A stretch of DNA of 47,939 bases. It comes from DAITQM01 sp039794245. GTDB lineage: Bacteria > Pseudomonadota > Gammaproteobacteria > Xanthomonadales > Wenzhouxiangellaceae. The stretch covers positions 1-47,939 of the forward strand of contig JBDIVS010000023.1 in NCBI GenBank assembly GCA_039794245.1, written 5' to 3'. Of this stretch, positions 8,501-15,203 are shown one piece after another; position 1 is the first letter of the stretch; every line of letters begins with the position of its first letter. Both the position numbers and the translations under genes were made by a program. A model generated the notes under the pieces. It was not told where the DNA came from. It did not search any database and saw only the letters and a program-made list of their open reading frames with translations.

Positions 8501-8538
8501 ATCGGCTCGATTCGGTGCTGAGTGAGGTCTTCGCTCAC
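5521..8538 (-). CDS. hsdR: Type I restriction endonuclease, R subunit
   Basis: 1005 residues. ATP-dependent DNA translocase and nuclease of a type I restriction-modification complex. Visible parts: the N-terminal PD-(D/E)xK nuclease with VHIELKRRGVDIREAFNQ (ExK at about 170-172), Walker A HTTGSGKTLTSFK at about 330, the DECHRSQFG Walker B/DEAD motif near 427, FTGTPIF near 454, and MFLTGFDATTLNTLWVDKN and QAYSRTNRI of the second RecA domain. I chose the GTG at 8538: AGGAGG lies 7 nt upstream, and the GTG overlaps the stop of the GxxExxY gene (GTGA). An ATG at 8574 would lie inside that gene and its inverted repeat. It looks intact. Confidence 0.93.
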   Translation of the reverse strand: MSEDLTQHRIEPIALSNESTVVAEFLPDRVRETAYQSEAELEKAFIQQLQDQAYDYLAISSEAELLANLRRQLEKLNKISFSDAEWERFFTTRIAGANDGILEKTARIQEDHIQVLKRDDGTTKNVYLIDKANIHNNALQVINQYEAAGARANRYDVTVLVNGLPMVHIELKRRGVDIREAFNQINRYQRDSFWAGSGLFEYVQIFVISNGTLTKYYSNTVRDGHLKEQSGKRSKSKTSNSFAFTSWWADARNRPITDLTDFTKTFFAKHTLLNVLTKYCVFDVDRKLLVMRPYQIVAAERILQRIATATHHKQLGMVAAGGYIWHTTGSGKTLTSFKAAQLARGLPDIDKVLFVVDRKDLDYQTMREYERFEKGAANSNKSTAVLQKQLEDPNARIIITTIQKLSRFVANNKKHPVYEAHVVVIFDECHRSQFGDMHAEITRVFKRYHLFGFTGTPIFAENSGTTGNPLRRTTQQAFGDRLHSYTIVDAINDKNVLPFRIDYINTIKLPPEIEDKKVSAIDTERALLASERITQIVGYIREHFDQKTKHASTYSHDGKRLAGFNSLFACASIDAAKHYYAEFVKQQEKLPEAQRLKVGLIYSFAANEEESDGLLGEEAFETEGLDASSRDFLDAAIADYNALFGTSFDTSADKFQNYYKDLSQRLKQRELDLVIVVNMFLTGFDATTLNTLWVDKNLKAHGLIQAYSRTNRILNSVKTYGNIVSFRNLEQETNDALALFGNKDAKGIVLLKPYAEYYEEYEKRVGELTAGFPLGKAIVGEAAQKAFIKLFGAILRLKNILTAFDDFSGHEILTEREFQDYQSLYLKLYAEFRAASEAEKESINDDVVFEIELIKQVEINVDYILMLVEQYLKKKGTGEDKEIRATIERAVNSSPGLRNKKDLIEQFVDSVNTKAKVDAQWQAFVAAKRIEELERIIAEENLNAEATHTFIDNAFRDGSVPSGGTAITKILPPVSRFTKNNSHALKKQTVLDKLSAFFERYFGLA

Positions 8539-8999
8539 GGCGTGCCCTCCTGATTTTGATTCACACGAAGGCACGAAGACACGAAGTCTTGTTGGCCGTT
8601 GACGATGCGCTTGCAGCCTTCTTTGAAGGTTGCCGCGCCGAAATTGATGAGCATGCCCAGCGGAAGATTCAAAAGGCGCAAATAGGTCAAGACTTGCTTT
8701 GAATGGACGGGTGCAAGTTTTTCGACGGATTTCAATTCAATCAGGAGAAGATTTTCAACTATCAGATCGGCTCTGAAACCTTCGTTGATAGACAGACCCA
8801 TCACTTTAATCTGGACTGGCTGCTGCCGGGTAACCTGGAGTCCTTGTTCAAGAAGGAGTTTCTCCAATACCGCCTCATAAACCGATTCGAGCAGGCCCGG
8901 TCCAATCTCCACATGCATGCGGTACGCACAATCCACCACGATCCGGGATAATTCTTCTTTATCCCTTCGTGTCTTCGTGCCTTCGTGTGAGATTTTCAT
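8535..8999 (-). CDS. GxxExxY protein (PD-(D/E)xK-like) inside the restriction operon
   Basis: 154 residues. The core IVVDCAYRMHVEIGPGLLESVYEAVL carries the GxxExxY signature (GPGLLESVYE). FRADLIVENLLLIELKS has the D-xn-ExK spacing of PD-(D/E)xK enzymes. LAPVHSKQVLTYLRLLNLPLGMLINFG is the conserved helix-strand of the family. The function is unknown. The gene is tied into the operon: its ATG overlaps the hsdS stop (ATGA) with GGGAGG just upstream, and its TGA overlaps the hsdR start (GTGA). Both ends of the protein (SHEGTKTRR at the start, FVSSCLRVN at the end) are encoded by a perfect 26-bp inverted repeat, which suggests it moved in as a cassette. Confidence 0.85.
   Translation of the reverse strand: MKISHEGTKTRRDKEELSRIVVDCAYRMHVEIGPGLLESVYEAVLEKLLLEQGLQVTRQQPVQIKVMGLSINEGFRADLIVENLLLIELKSVEKLAPVHSKQVLTYLRLLNLPLGMLINFGAATFKEGCKRIVNGQQDFVSSCLRVNQNQEGTP
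8561..8586 (+). repeat. Left 26-bp inverted repeat of the GxxExxY cassette
   Basis: Begins TCACACGAAGGCACGAAG and is the exact reverse complement of 8965-8990. It lies inside the 3' end of the GxxExxY reading frame, 23 bp before the hsdR start codon. It is built from short CACGAAG-like units. Confidence 0.9.
8965..8990 (+). repeat. Right 26-bp inverted repeat of the GxxExxY cassette
   Basis: Perfect inverted partner of 8561-8586, ending CTTCGTGCCTTCGTGTGA. It lies in codons 4-12 of the GxxExxY gene, so the protein N-terminus is repeat-encoded. Confidence 0.9.
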
Positions 9000-10174
9000 G
9001 CGGCCTCCCGGAAGCTCAGCAAACGGTCGCGGTAATGCGCGTACTGCTGACGGCGGGCCTTGATTTCGGCGGGCAGGCCGCTCCCGAGGTCATTCACCAG
9101 CGCGTCGAATTTATCGAGGATGGCGACGATGCGGGCTTGTTCTTCGAGAGACGGGACAGGGATTGGAATTCGGTTTAGATTGGCTTGGTTAAGCTTCGGT
9201 TGTGCTGCGCCGCTGACATAGGGGCTAAGGTCAATCGAGTTCAGATAGATTTCTGCAAATCGCCGTTCTGCATAGGTATTGAACTGCAATACATGCGCGT
9301 GATTGTTCACCCACGTCTTTCCGGAGATCGAAAAAGCAATAGGTGTTGAGCGGGCCAGCAGGTTTGCTCCATCTTCGGAAACCAATAGATAGTCACCATC
9401 AAAAATGTAGTCGCTCACGTAATCGACAATCCCTGATGCACCGTAGTACGGGATGTTGCCCGGTGTGCGAGCAGACTTCGTAACCGGGTGTCGTTGTGAA
9501 TCCAGATTGATAGCTATCTCACCCAATGTCGCCCACCTTATTCTTGCTTGCTTGCTTGCGCCGCTCATGCGCGCATCGAAGCTGAGCAGCGCGTCGCGGT
9601 AGTAATGGTACTGCCGCCGCCGCGCCTCCAGCTCCGCCTCCAGCTCCGCCTCCAGCTGGGTGAAGGTGTCCAGCACTTTTACGATCTCGCGCTGGATTTC
9701 GAGGGGTGGGAGGGGAATGCGGTACCTCAGGATGGCTTCCTTGCTGCCGCGCGGCATCTTTGCGCCTTTGGCGTGTTGCATGTTGTAGGCGAAGAAATGA
9801 TCGGAGGCGAGAAGGCGAAAAAGGAACTCAGGCATAAGTTCTGGCCGATGCGCTTCGGCAATACGAATGGCCAGTACATCGCCGCTGCACCCGCCACTGT
9901 TGCTCGCAAGCCATATCTTCTTCAGGTATGGCCGAATGTTCCCCAAAAGAATGTCGCCAATCTCATAAGCCGTAAGGCGTGCCGTATTGGCCGTATATGT
10001 GGCGTTAGTCTTGCCTGCCATATTGGGCAGCAGGTTATCAACGCCTACGAATGTGGTTTCATCTAGATCACTGGCATCAACGCGTGTGGATGAATAGGTC
10101 GCAATATTCCCAAGCTCCTTGAACTCCACCCCATCCGGACACAACTCCGCAATCAGCTCATCAATCCGGCTCAT
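8996..10174 (-). CDS. hsdS: Type I restriction-modification specificity subunit
   Basis: 392 residues with the usual two-fold layout. The first target-recognition domain runs from KELGNIATYSSTRVDASD to about residue 160, closing with YRIPLPPLEIQREIVKVLDTF. The second runs from WATLGEIAINLDSQRHPVTK to NRIPIPVPSLEEQARIVAILDKFDAL. The central and C-terminal conserved helices are RRRQYHYYRDALLSF and RRQQYAHYRDRLLSF. HsdS sets the bipartite DNA target for both methylation and restriction. The central helix starts with a run LEAELEAELEAR encoded by a 12-bp tandem repeat. The start overlaps the hsdM stop (ATGA), and the stop overlaps the GxxExxY start. Confidence 0.92.
   Translation of the reverse strand: MSRIDELIAELCPDGVEFKELGNIATYSSTRVDASDLDETTFVGVDNLLPNMAGKTNATYTANTARLTAYEIGDILLGNIRPYLKKIWLASNSGGCSGDVLAIRIAEAHRPELMPEFLFRLLASDHFFAYNMQHAKGAKMPRGSKEAILRYRIPLPPLEIQREIVKVLDTFTQLEAELEAELEARRRQYHYYRDALLSFDARMSGASKQARIRWATLGEIAINLDSQRHPVTKSARTPGNIPYYGASGIVDYVSDYIFDGDYLLVSEDGANLLARSTPIAFSISGKTWVNNHAHVLQFNTYAERRFAEIYLNSIDLSPYVSGAAQPKLNQANLNRIPIPVPSLEEQARIVAILDKFDALVNDLGSGLPAEIKARRQQYAHYRDRLLSFREAA
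9624..9659 (+). repeat. Three 12-bp tandem units in the hsdS central spacer
   Basis: GCCTCCAGCTCC occurs at 9624-9635 and 9636-9647; the third unit (9648-9659) has two changes. On the coding strand this gives repeated LEAE units between the two target-recognition domains. This is the position of the TAEL repeats of EcoR124I, where repeat number sets the gap in the DNA target. Confidence 0.85.
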
Positions 10175-11748
10175 GCCCGCTCCCCCTCCAGATCCGCCAC
10201 AATCGCATCAATCTGCGTCCGCAATTCCGCCTGCCGCGCGACGATGCGGGTGATTTCGGCATTCAGCGCCCGGATATCCACCGCTTCGCGGGTGTCCTGC
10301 TGCTCGACATGGCTGGAGACGGCGATGTTGTAGCCGTTCTCGGCAATGACGCTGTTGTCCACCAGCCGGGCGAAGTGGGGGATGTCTTTGCGCGTGGTGA
10401 AGGCATCGAGAATCTTCTGCCGGTGGGCGGCGGTGAGCTTGTTCTTGTTGCCGCCGCGGGTGAATTCGCTGGATGCGTCGATGAACAGGGTGGCGTTGTC
10501 GCGCTTGGATTTCTTTAGCACGATGATGCAGGTGGCAATGGTGGTGCCGAAGAACAGGTCCGGCGGCAACTGGATCACCGCGTCCACATAGTTGTTGTCG
10601 ATGAGGTACTGGCGGATCTTGGCTTCCGCGCCGCCGCGATAGAGCACGCCGGGGAACTCGACGATGGCCGCGGTGCCGTTGACCGCCAGCCAGCTCAGGA
10701 TGTGCAGGGTGAAGGCCAGATCGGCCTTGCTCTTGGGCGCCAGCACGCCGGCCGGGGCGAAGCGCGGGTCGTTGATGAGCAGCGGGTTGGCGTCGCCGTC
10801 CCATTTGATCGAATAGGGCGGATTGGAGACGATGGCCTCGAAGGGCTCGTCGTCCCAGTGGCGCGGGTCGGTGAGCGTGTCGCCGTGGGCGATGTCGAAC
10901 TTTTCGTAGTTCACATCATGCAGGAACATGTTGATGCGGCACAGGTTGTAGGTGGTGAGGTTCACCTCCTGACCAAAGAAGCCCTGGCGCACCTTGTCCG
11001 GCCCCAGCACCTTGGCAAACTTCAGCAGCAGCGAGCCGGAGCCGCAGGCCGGGTCATACACTTTGTTGACCTCGGTCTTGCCGACGACGGTGATGCGGGC
11101 GAGCAGTTCGGACACTTCCTGCGGGGTGTAGAACTCGCCGCCGGACTTGCCGGCGGTGGAGGCGTACATCTGCATCAGGTATTCGTAGGCGTCGCCAAAG
11201 AGATCGATGCTGTTTTGCGAAAAGTCGCCGCCGTTGGACAGCGGCAGGTCGCCGATGGCGTCGAGCAACTTGACCAGTTTTTCGTTGCGCCTGGCCACGG
11301 TGGGGCCGAGTTTGCTGCTGTTGACATCGAGGTCGTCAAACAGGCCCTTGATGTCATCCTCGGAAGCGGTTCCCGTGGCGGAGCCTTCGATGTTCTTGAA
11401 CACGCGCTCCAGGGTTTCGTTGAGGTTGGCGTCATGCCGGGCGCGGGCGCGCACGTTGGCGAACAGCTCGGACGGCAGGATGTAGAAGCCTTTTTCCTTC
11501 ACCGTCTCGGCGCGGCCGAACTCGGCATCGGTATCGGAGAGTTTGGCGTAGTCAAAATCCGGGTTGCCCGCGCGGCGCTCCTGCTCGTTGAGATAGCTGG
11601 TCAGGTTCTCGGAGATGAAGCGGTAAAACAGCATGCCCAGCACGTAGGTCTTGAAGTCCCAGCCGTCCACGCTGCCGCGCAGGTCGTTGGCGATGCGCCA
11701 GATGGTTTTGTGCAGTTCGGCGCGTTCGGTTTCTTTGGCGTTGCTCAC
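10171..11748 (-). CDS. hsdM: Type I restriction-modification DNA methyltransferase, M subunit
   Basis: 525 residues, N6-adenine methyltransferase. The N-terminal helical domain (AELHKTIWRIANDLRGSVDGWDF) is followed by the family signature GGEFYTPQEVSELL (about 203-216), the SAM-binding motif VYDPACGSGSLLLKF (about 230-244), and catalytic motif IV NPPY (309-312). YNIAVSSHVEQQDTREAVDI and a C-terminal coiled region complete it. It forms the methylase with HsdS. Its start overlaps the stop of the DUF262/DUF1524 gene, and its stop overlaps the hsdS start, so the set is translationally coupled. No defect seen. Confidence 0.94.
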   Translation of the reverse strand: MSNAKETERAELHKTIWRIANDLRGSVDGWDFKTYVLGMLFYRFISENLTSYLNEQERRAGNPDFDYAKLSDTDAEFGRAETVKEKGFYILPSELFANVRARARHDANLNETLERVFKNIEGSATGTASEDDIKGLFDDLDVNSSKLGPTVARRNEKLVKLLDAIGDLPLSNGGDFSQNSIDLFGDAYEYLMQMYASTAGKSGGEFYTPQEVSELLARITVVGKTEVNKVYDPACGSGSLLLKFAKVLGPDKVRQGFFGQEVNLTTYNLCRINMFLHDVNYEKFDIAHGDTLTDPRHWDDEPFEAIVSNPPYSIKWDGDANPLLINDPRFAPAGVLAPKSKADLAFTLHILSWLAVNGTAAIVEFPGVLYRGGAEAKIRQYLIDNNYVDAVIQLPPDLFFGTTIATCIIVLKKSKRDNATLFIDASSEFTRGGNKNKLTAAHRQKILDAFTTRKDIPHFARLVDNSVIAENGYNIAVSSHVEQQDTREAVDIRALNAEITRIVARQAELRTQIDAIVADLEGERA

Positions 11749-12929
11749 GATGTCAAACCTCCCGCCGTTACCGCAGCAGCAGGGCTGTTGTCGGCGGCAA
11801 TCTCAAGATTCCAATGCGTGCTCAATACGTGTACAAGGCGCTTTTGCCGTTCAGTCAGCAGCGTGGGCGTCCACTCGTTTTCTGCTCTGACTTCCTGCGT
11901 CAACACGAAGGGCGAGGCCTTGCCTTTGCCCTTGAAGTACACATTCTTCTTCCTGGCGAAGTCGTAGTTGCTGGCGGACGAGTTCTTGTTCCGGTCAAGC
12001 GGAACCAGATTGGCCAGACGGTGCGTCCAGCCGTCGCACTCGTCTTCATCCGGGAACCACTTGATCCAGTCCGAACCGTCGGGCGGGGTTTGCGGCAGAA
12101 CATGCTCCAGAGACACGGCATCTTGAAGCTGCACGCCGGGGGCGCGCACCAAGGATTCAAGGCGCAAGACCAGCGCCATCCGTGCCTTGGGCAGATCGTC
12201 GTAAACGTCGCCATCGAGTGCCGCGATGAACTTGCGCTTTTGCGCGTCTGTCAGTGCCAGCGTGGTGAGCGCAGCCAGATCCCCCTTGAAGGTCTCCGGT
12301 TCGATTTCCTTGGTGAGCGCGGCGTAGGTTTCGATGCGCTCGTTGATGCCCGCCTTGGTGACCAGCAGGAAATAGGTCAGGCGTTTCAGTGACTGGAAAA
12401 ACTCTGCGAGCAGTTTTGGTTGCTGCCGGAAGCGCTTGAAGTAGACCAGTGCCGGGGGCACCCAGTCCTTGAAGTCCACGCGGTTGAGCCAGGACAGGTG
12501 TTCGTTGATCGTCTCGGCGTGTTCGGTGGCCTCGAAGTCGGCATCGCGCACGAAGTCCCACACCTCGGCGTAGGGTTTGATGACCTTGTTGACGAGGTCG
12601 ATGGGGGTCTTGTACTCGGTGACGTGCTCCTGGAATTCCTTGACCAGCGTGGCCCGCTGTTTCTGCTTGGCATAGATGCTGCGGATGTGGCCGAAAAGAT
12701 CGCCGAAGGCGTCGCGGCCCAGCGCGTTTTCAATCCGGCTCCACTCTTTGGCATACGCGCGGCTCTTGACGCCGCCTGCCGTGGTGCGGATCAGGCCCAG
12801 CACCTGCGCCTTGATGATGTCGATAGGCGCGAGGTCGAGCCCCCGGTTGTTGAGTACGGAGAAGATGCGGTAGCTGCCTTCGAAGATCTCCCGGATCAGT
12901 TTGTCGTGGGCTTCAAGTGTTTTGGCCAT
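11745..12929 (-). CDS. DUF262/DUF1524 (GmrSD-like) protein with the catalytic DUF262 core deleted
   Basis: 394 residues. It opens like a DUF262 protein (MAKTLEAHDKLIREIFEGSY) but then jumps straight to the late DUF262 segment FSVLNNRGLDLAPIDIIKAQVLG. The YQRPYxW box and DGQQR motif expected between these are absent. The C-terminal DUF1524 domain looks complete, with the HNH-like LEHVLPQTPP, and W/H/N residues in GWTHRLANLVPLDRNKNSSASNYDF. Intact relatives (type IV GmrSD and restriction-linked DUF262 proteins) are about 200 residues longer, so I infer an in-frame internal deletion near codon 23. The gene follows the WYL regulator by 15 nt and overlaps hsdM by 4 nt. Confidence 0.8.
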   Translation of the reverse strand: MAKTLEAHDKLIREIFEGSYRIFSVLNNRGLDLAPIDIIKAQVLGLIRTTAGGVKSRAYAKEWSRIENALGRDAFGDLFGHIRSIYAKQKQRATLVKEFQEHVTEYKTPIDLVNKVIKPYAEVWDFVRDADFEATEHAETINEHLSWLNRVDFKDWVPPALVYFKRFRQQPKLLAEFFQSLKRLTYFLLVTKAGINERIETYAALTKEIEPETFKGDLAALTTLALTDAQKRKFIAALDGDVYDDLPKARMALVLRLESLVRAPGVQLQDAVSLEHVLPQTPPDGSDWIKWFPDEDECDGWTHRLANLVPLDRNKNSSASNYDFARKKNVYFKGKGKASPFVLTQEVRAENEWTPTLLTERQKRLVHVLSTHWNLEIAADNSPAAAVTAGGLTS

Positions 12930-12944
12930 TGTGTTTTTCTTTCC

Positions 12945-13865
12945 CTATCGATTCTTTGGGCTGGTCGGCGCTTGGTAGCCAGGAGCCAGCTTTGCGTTTT
13001 CCACCCCGTACAAAGCCAGGGGATCACTAAGCCATAGTCGATACTGTTCCTCTCTGAGGCTGTGATCGGACGAGCAGTCCACGCTCCAGCGCAGCAGCAT
13101 GTAGCCCGCGACGGTGGCGCGAATGCGCATCCGGATCGAGCCATCGGTCATCCCGTAGTCCATCTTGATGATCTCGGGGCGCTCAAGGCGCGGGTGCGGC
13201 ACGAAGTCCAGCTCGACGATGCGCGTCCACTGGATGTCGTTGTCCGGACGTTCGTTGGCCTGTGGCTCCTCATCGAGCAGCCTCGGCGCTTCGATACGGG
13301 TGACGACGAAGTCTCGGAACTCGCCGCTCTTCCTATCGAATGCCCGGACGTGCCAGCGCAGGCCGGTATCCACCAGCGCAAAGGGCACGATGACCCGCTC
13401 GGACTCACCGCTGCTCATCGAGTGGTAGCGGATGGCGACTGGCCGCTTGGCGTGGATTGCCCGGCAGACCGGGGCCAGCACGTCCATCCTGGGGTTGCTC
13501 AGGGCGGTAGGCGATTCGTAGGGCAGAAGGGACTGCATTTCTCCGTTGGCCCCATCGCCGAAGCCCAAGGCAAGCGCAGATAGCACGCGCTGTGATGCGT
13601 GCTCAAATAACGGCACGAAGTCCTTGCCGATCCGGTACACCTTGCTGCTTCCATCGAACTCGATGTTCTGCGGAGCGATTTCCCGGTAGAGAGCGATATC
13701 TCGCGTCGCACCCGCTGGCGCGACACCGAAGCGGTTTGCCAGATCAGGCCGTCCGATCTCGCCGAAGAAGTAAAGCCGGAAGTCGATGTAGGCCAGCCGC
13801 TCTCGCTGGGCGTGGCTCAAGCTCTCGACGCGCTGGGGTTGAGTCACCGAAGGCTCCTCATCCAA
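12945..13865 (-). CDS. WYL-domain transcriptional regulator of the defence operon (BrxR/CapW-like)
   Basis: 306 residues in three parts: an N-terminal winged helix (AQRERLAYIDFRLYFFGEIGRPDLANRFGVAPAGATRDIALYRE), a WYL domain from about residue 120 (VCRAIHAKRPVAIRYHSMSSG, VIVPFALVDTGLRWHVRAFD), and a WCX-like C-terminal region (RATVAGYMLLRWSVDCSSD). This order matches BrxR and CapW, dimeric repressors found at the head of phage-defence operons; the WYL pocket is thought to sense a ligand such as nucleic acid. It is the first gene of the restriction operon, and a palindromic operator sits at its promoter, so autoregulation is likely. Confidence 0.85.
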   Translation of the reverse strand: MDEEPSVTQPQRVESLSHAQRERLAYIDFRLYFFGEIGRPDLANRFGVAPAGATRDIALYREIAPQNIEFDGSSKVYRIGKDFVPLFEHASQRVLSALALGFGDGANGEMQSLLPYESPTALSNPRMDVLAPVCRAIHAKRPVAIRYHSMSSGESERVIVPFALVDTGLRWHVRAFDRKSGEFRDFVVTRIEAPRLLDEEPQANERPDNDIQWTRIVELDFVPHPRLERPEIIKMDYGMTDGSIRMRIRATVAGYMLLRWSVDCSSDHSLREEQYRLWLSDPLALYGVENAKLAPGYQAPTSPKNR

Positions 13866-13924
13866 GACGGACGACCGAAAGACTGAGATTGGTTTTATGT
13901 TTGTTCATTGCCAGGCGGCTTACA

Positions 13925-13939
13925 TCATCAAAATGATGA
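13925..13939 (-). promoter_or_regulatory. Palindromic operator in front of the WYL gene
   Basis: TCATCA-AAA-TGATGA, a 6-bp perfect inverted repeat directly downstream of the predicted -10 box. A dimer bound here would block transcription start, so it is the likely site for the WYL regulator. Assignment is by position. Confidence 0.55.
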
Positions 13940-13940
13940 C

Positions 13941-13969
13941 ATTATGCGCCACTGCTTGTAGCTGAGCAA
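13941..13969 (-). promoter_or_regulatory. Sigma70-type promoter of the defence operon
   Basis: On the minus strand: -35 TTGCTC (13964-13969), a 17-bp spacer, and -10 CATAAT (13941-13946). The WYL start codon is 75 nt downstream. Spacing is ideal and each box matches 4 or 5 of 6 consensus bases. Confidence 0.55.
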
Positions 13970-14037
13970 GCAATCGAAGTGGACAAATCGTCAAATCCAC
14001 GCCCTCAAGGCCAAGGCGTTACTATCTGGCTCGGCAA

Positions 14038-14059
14038 ACGGACGCGGGTTCGGTTCCCA
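14038..14059 (+). repeat. ssrA-like direct repeat, left copy (possible attachment site)
   Basis: ACGGACGCGGGTTCG-G-TTCCCA, identical to 15661-15682 except for one base. GGACGCGGGTTCGATTCCC is the T-arm sequence at the 3' end of many tmRNA (ssrA) genes, a favoured integration target. The two copies bracket a 1.6-kb HTH/toxin-antitoxin islet. No integrase is present. Confidence 0.5.
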
Positions 14060-14256
14060 GTTCCGCCGAGACCCCGCAGGAACCTTCACCAGCCCGCACG
14101 GCCCGATGCCAGGTCGTTGATTTTCAACAAACTGCTCGATTGGTCCGCGCTTGCGGACTGCGGACTTTCAATCTGGCCCGCGATCGCCACCGCGAACCGC
14201 CGCAAGTTGCAAAACGTCGGTACTTGTCCAGATCTACCGACGATACGGAACATCCT

Positions 14257-14541
14257 TCAGCCGGCACCGGTCTGTGCTGCGACCGTCTTGGTCGAGGTCG
14301 CCAGGCACGACTCCTCGTAGGCCTCGATGTCGACCTGCCGGTAGAGCACCCGGCCGCAGAGCTTGATGTGCGCCATCCGTGGCGCACCCCCTGCGGGCAG
14401 CCCCCGGCTGTCCAATTTCGCTCCTGGCGAAATTGTCAGGAACTTGGGCCCGATCCCCTCGCTGCGCCAGCGTTCCAGGGTGGCCTCACTGACACTCCAG
14501 TGGACGGCCAGTTGTTTTTGATTGAGGTGAACGACGTCCAT
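14257..14541 (-). CDS. HTH (AlpA/excisionase-like) protein with an in-frame palindromic insertion
   Basis: 94 residues from the ATG at 14541: MDVVHLNQKQLAVHWSVSEA, then TLERWRSEGIGPKFL, a MerR/AlpA-type winged helix that binds DNA in small mobile elements. The family continues directly into K-x-GGRVLYRQVDIEAYE; here about 24 extra residues (including SPGAKLDSRGLPAGG) separate GPKFL from KLCGRVLYRQVDIEAYEESC. The extra DNA is a multi-hairpin palindrome that keeps the frame. The insert falls in the wing, so DNA binding may be altered. I prefer 14541 to the upstream start at 14604 because homology begins there. It lies upstream of yhaV/prlF inside the islet. Confidence 0.65.
   Translation of the reverse strand: MDVVHLNQKQLAVHWSVSEATLERWRSEGIGPKFLTISPGAKLDSRGLPAGGAPRMAHIKLCGRVLYRQVDIEAYEESCLATSTKTVAAQTGAG
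14368..14435. repeat. 68-bp multi-hairpin element inserted in the HTH gene
   Basis: Two perfect outer hairpins: GTGCGCCA-TCCG-TGGCGCAC (14368-14387) and CAATTTCGC-TCCTG-GCGAAATTG (14413-14435). A smaller CAGCC/GGCTG hairpin lies between them. The gene gains about 72 bp relative to its family and stays in frame. I saw no second copy in this window. Confidence 0.65.
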
Positions 14542-14693
14542 CTTGATCTCCTTCCGAATGAGTTGGCAGGCGTCCATGAAGGCGCTGTTCGGCCCGCGAG
14601 CCAAGCCATATCGAGACCCCGACTATTCACCGCAGTTTTTGCGGAGATTTGCCGGCTCATTCGCCGCACTCAGAATACCGCGTGCCGCGATCA

Positions 14694-15203
14694 CTACGCT
14701 GCTGCCGCCCTGGCCAGTGATTCCTGCAGCCGCTGCGATTCTTTTTGTGCCTCAGCCAGGAGCTGCTCCCAGTCATCGGGCGGATGCCCGCTTTCCAGCA
14801 TCTTGCGGAACACCCGGTAGGCGTCGTCGCTGCGCTCAAAGGCGCGTTTGGTGTCTTCGTCGTTCACCCAGGCGTAGACGATCACCTTGCTCGGGGCGTG
14901 ATAGCGGAAGAATAGTCGGTACTGCTGGAAGAACCTGGCCCGGAACCAGTGCTTGTGATCGTCACCGAGCGTCCCGCCCTGGCGGTACTCCGGTCGCGTC
15001 GGATCTTGCGGAATGACATCGAACGCCAGTTTGGTGATCGCGACCAGCCGTTTGCTGGCGTTCTTTTTTACGTACCCAACTGGGTCCTTCTGCTTCAGGG
15101 TCTCGACCTGCCGCGCCAGCGCTTCGATCTGCGCCAGGAACAGTGGATGGGCGAAGACCGTCCAGCCATGAATGACCAAGGGCTCGGGCTTCCCTGCGCT
15201 CAT
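14694..15203 (-). CDS. yhaV: Type II toxin, YhaV family
   Basis: 169 residues, close to the usual length. The sequence is a textbook YhaV: VIHGWTVFAHPLFLAQIEAL, then KKNASKRLVAITKLAFDVIP, QDPTRPEYRQGGTLGDDHKH, WFRARFFQQYRLFFRYHAPS and VNDEDTKRAFERSDDAYRVF. YhaV is a RelE-fold ribosome-dependent or free ribonuclease that halts growth until neutralised by PrlF. Its start overlaps the prlF stop by 4 nt (ATGA), the normal antitoxin-toxin order. It lies in the islet between the two ssrA-like repeats. Confidence 0.92.
   Translation of the reverse strand: MSAGKPEPLVIHGWTVFAHPLFLAQIEALARQVETLKQKDPVGYVKKNASKRLVAITKLAFDVIPQDPTRPEYRQGGTLGDDHKHWFRARFFQQYRLFFRYHAPSKVIVYAWVNDEDTKRAFERSDDAYRVFRKMLESGHPPDDWEQLLAEAQKESQRLQESLARAAAA

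Noticed and set aside
10702..11967. 421-codon plus-strand frame opposite hsdM
   Set aside because: Antisense shadow of the methyltransferase; no recognisable domain.
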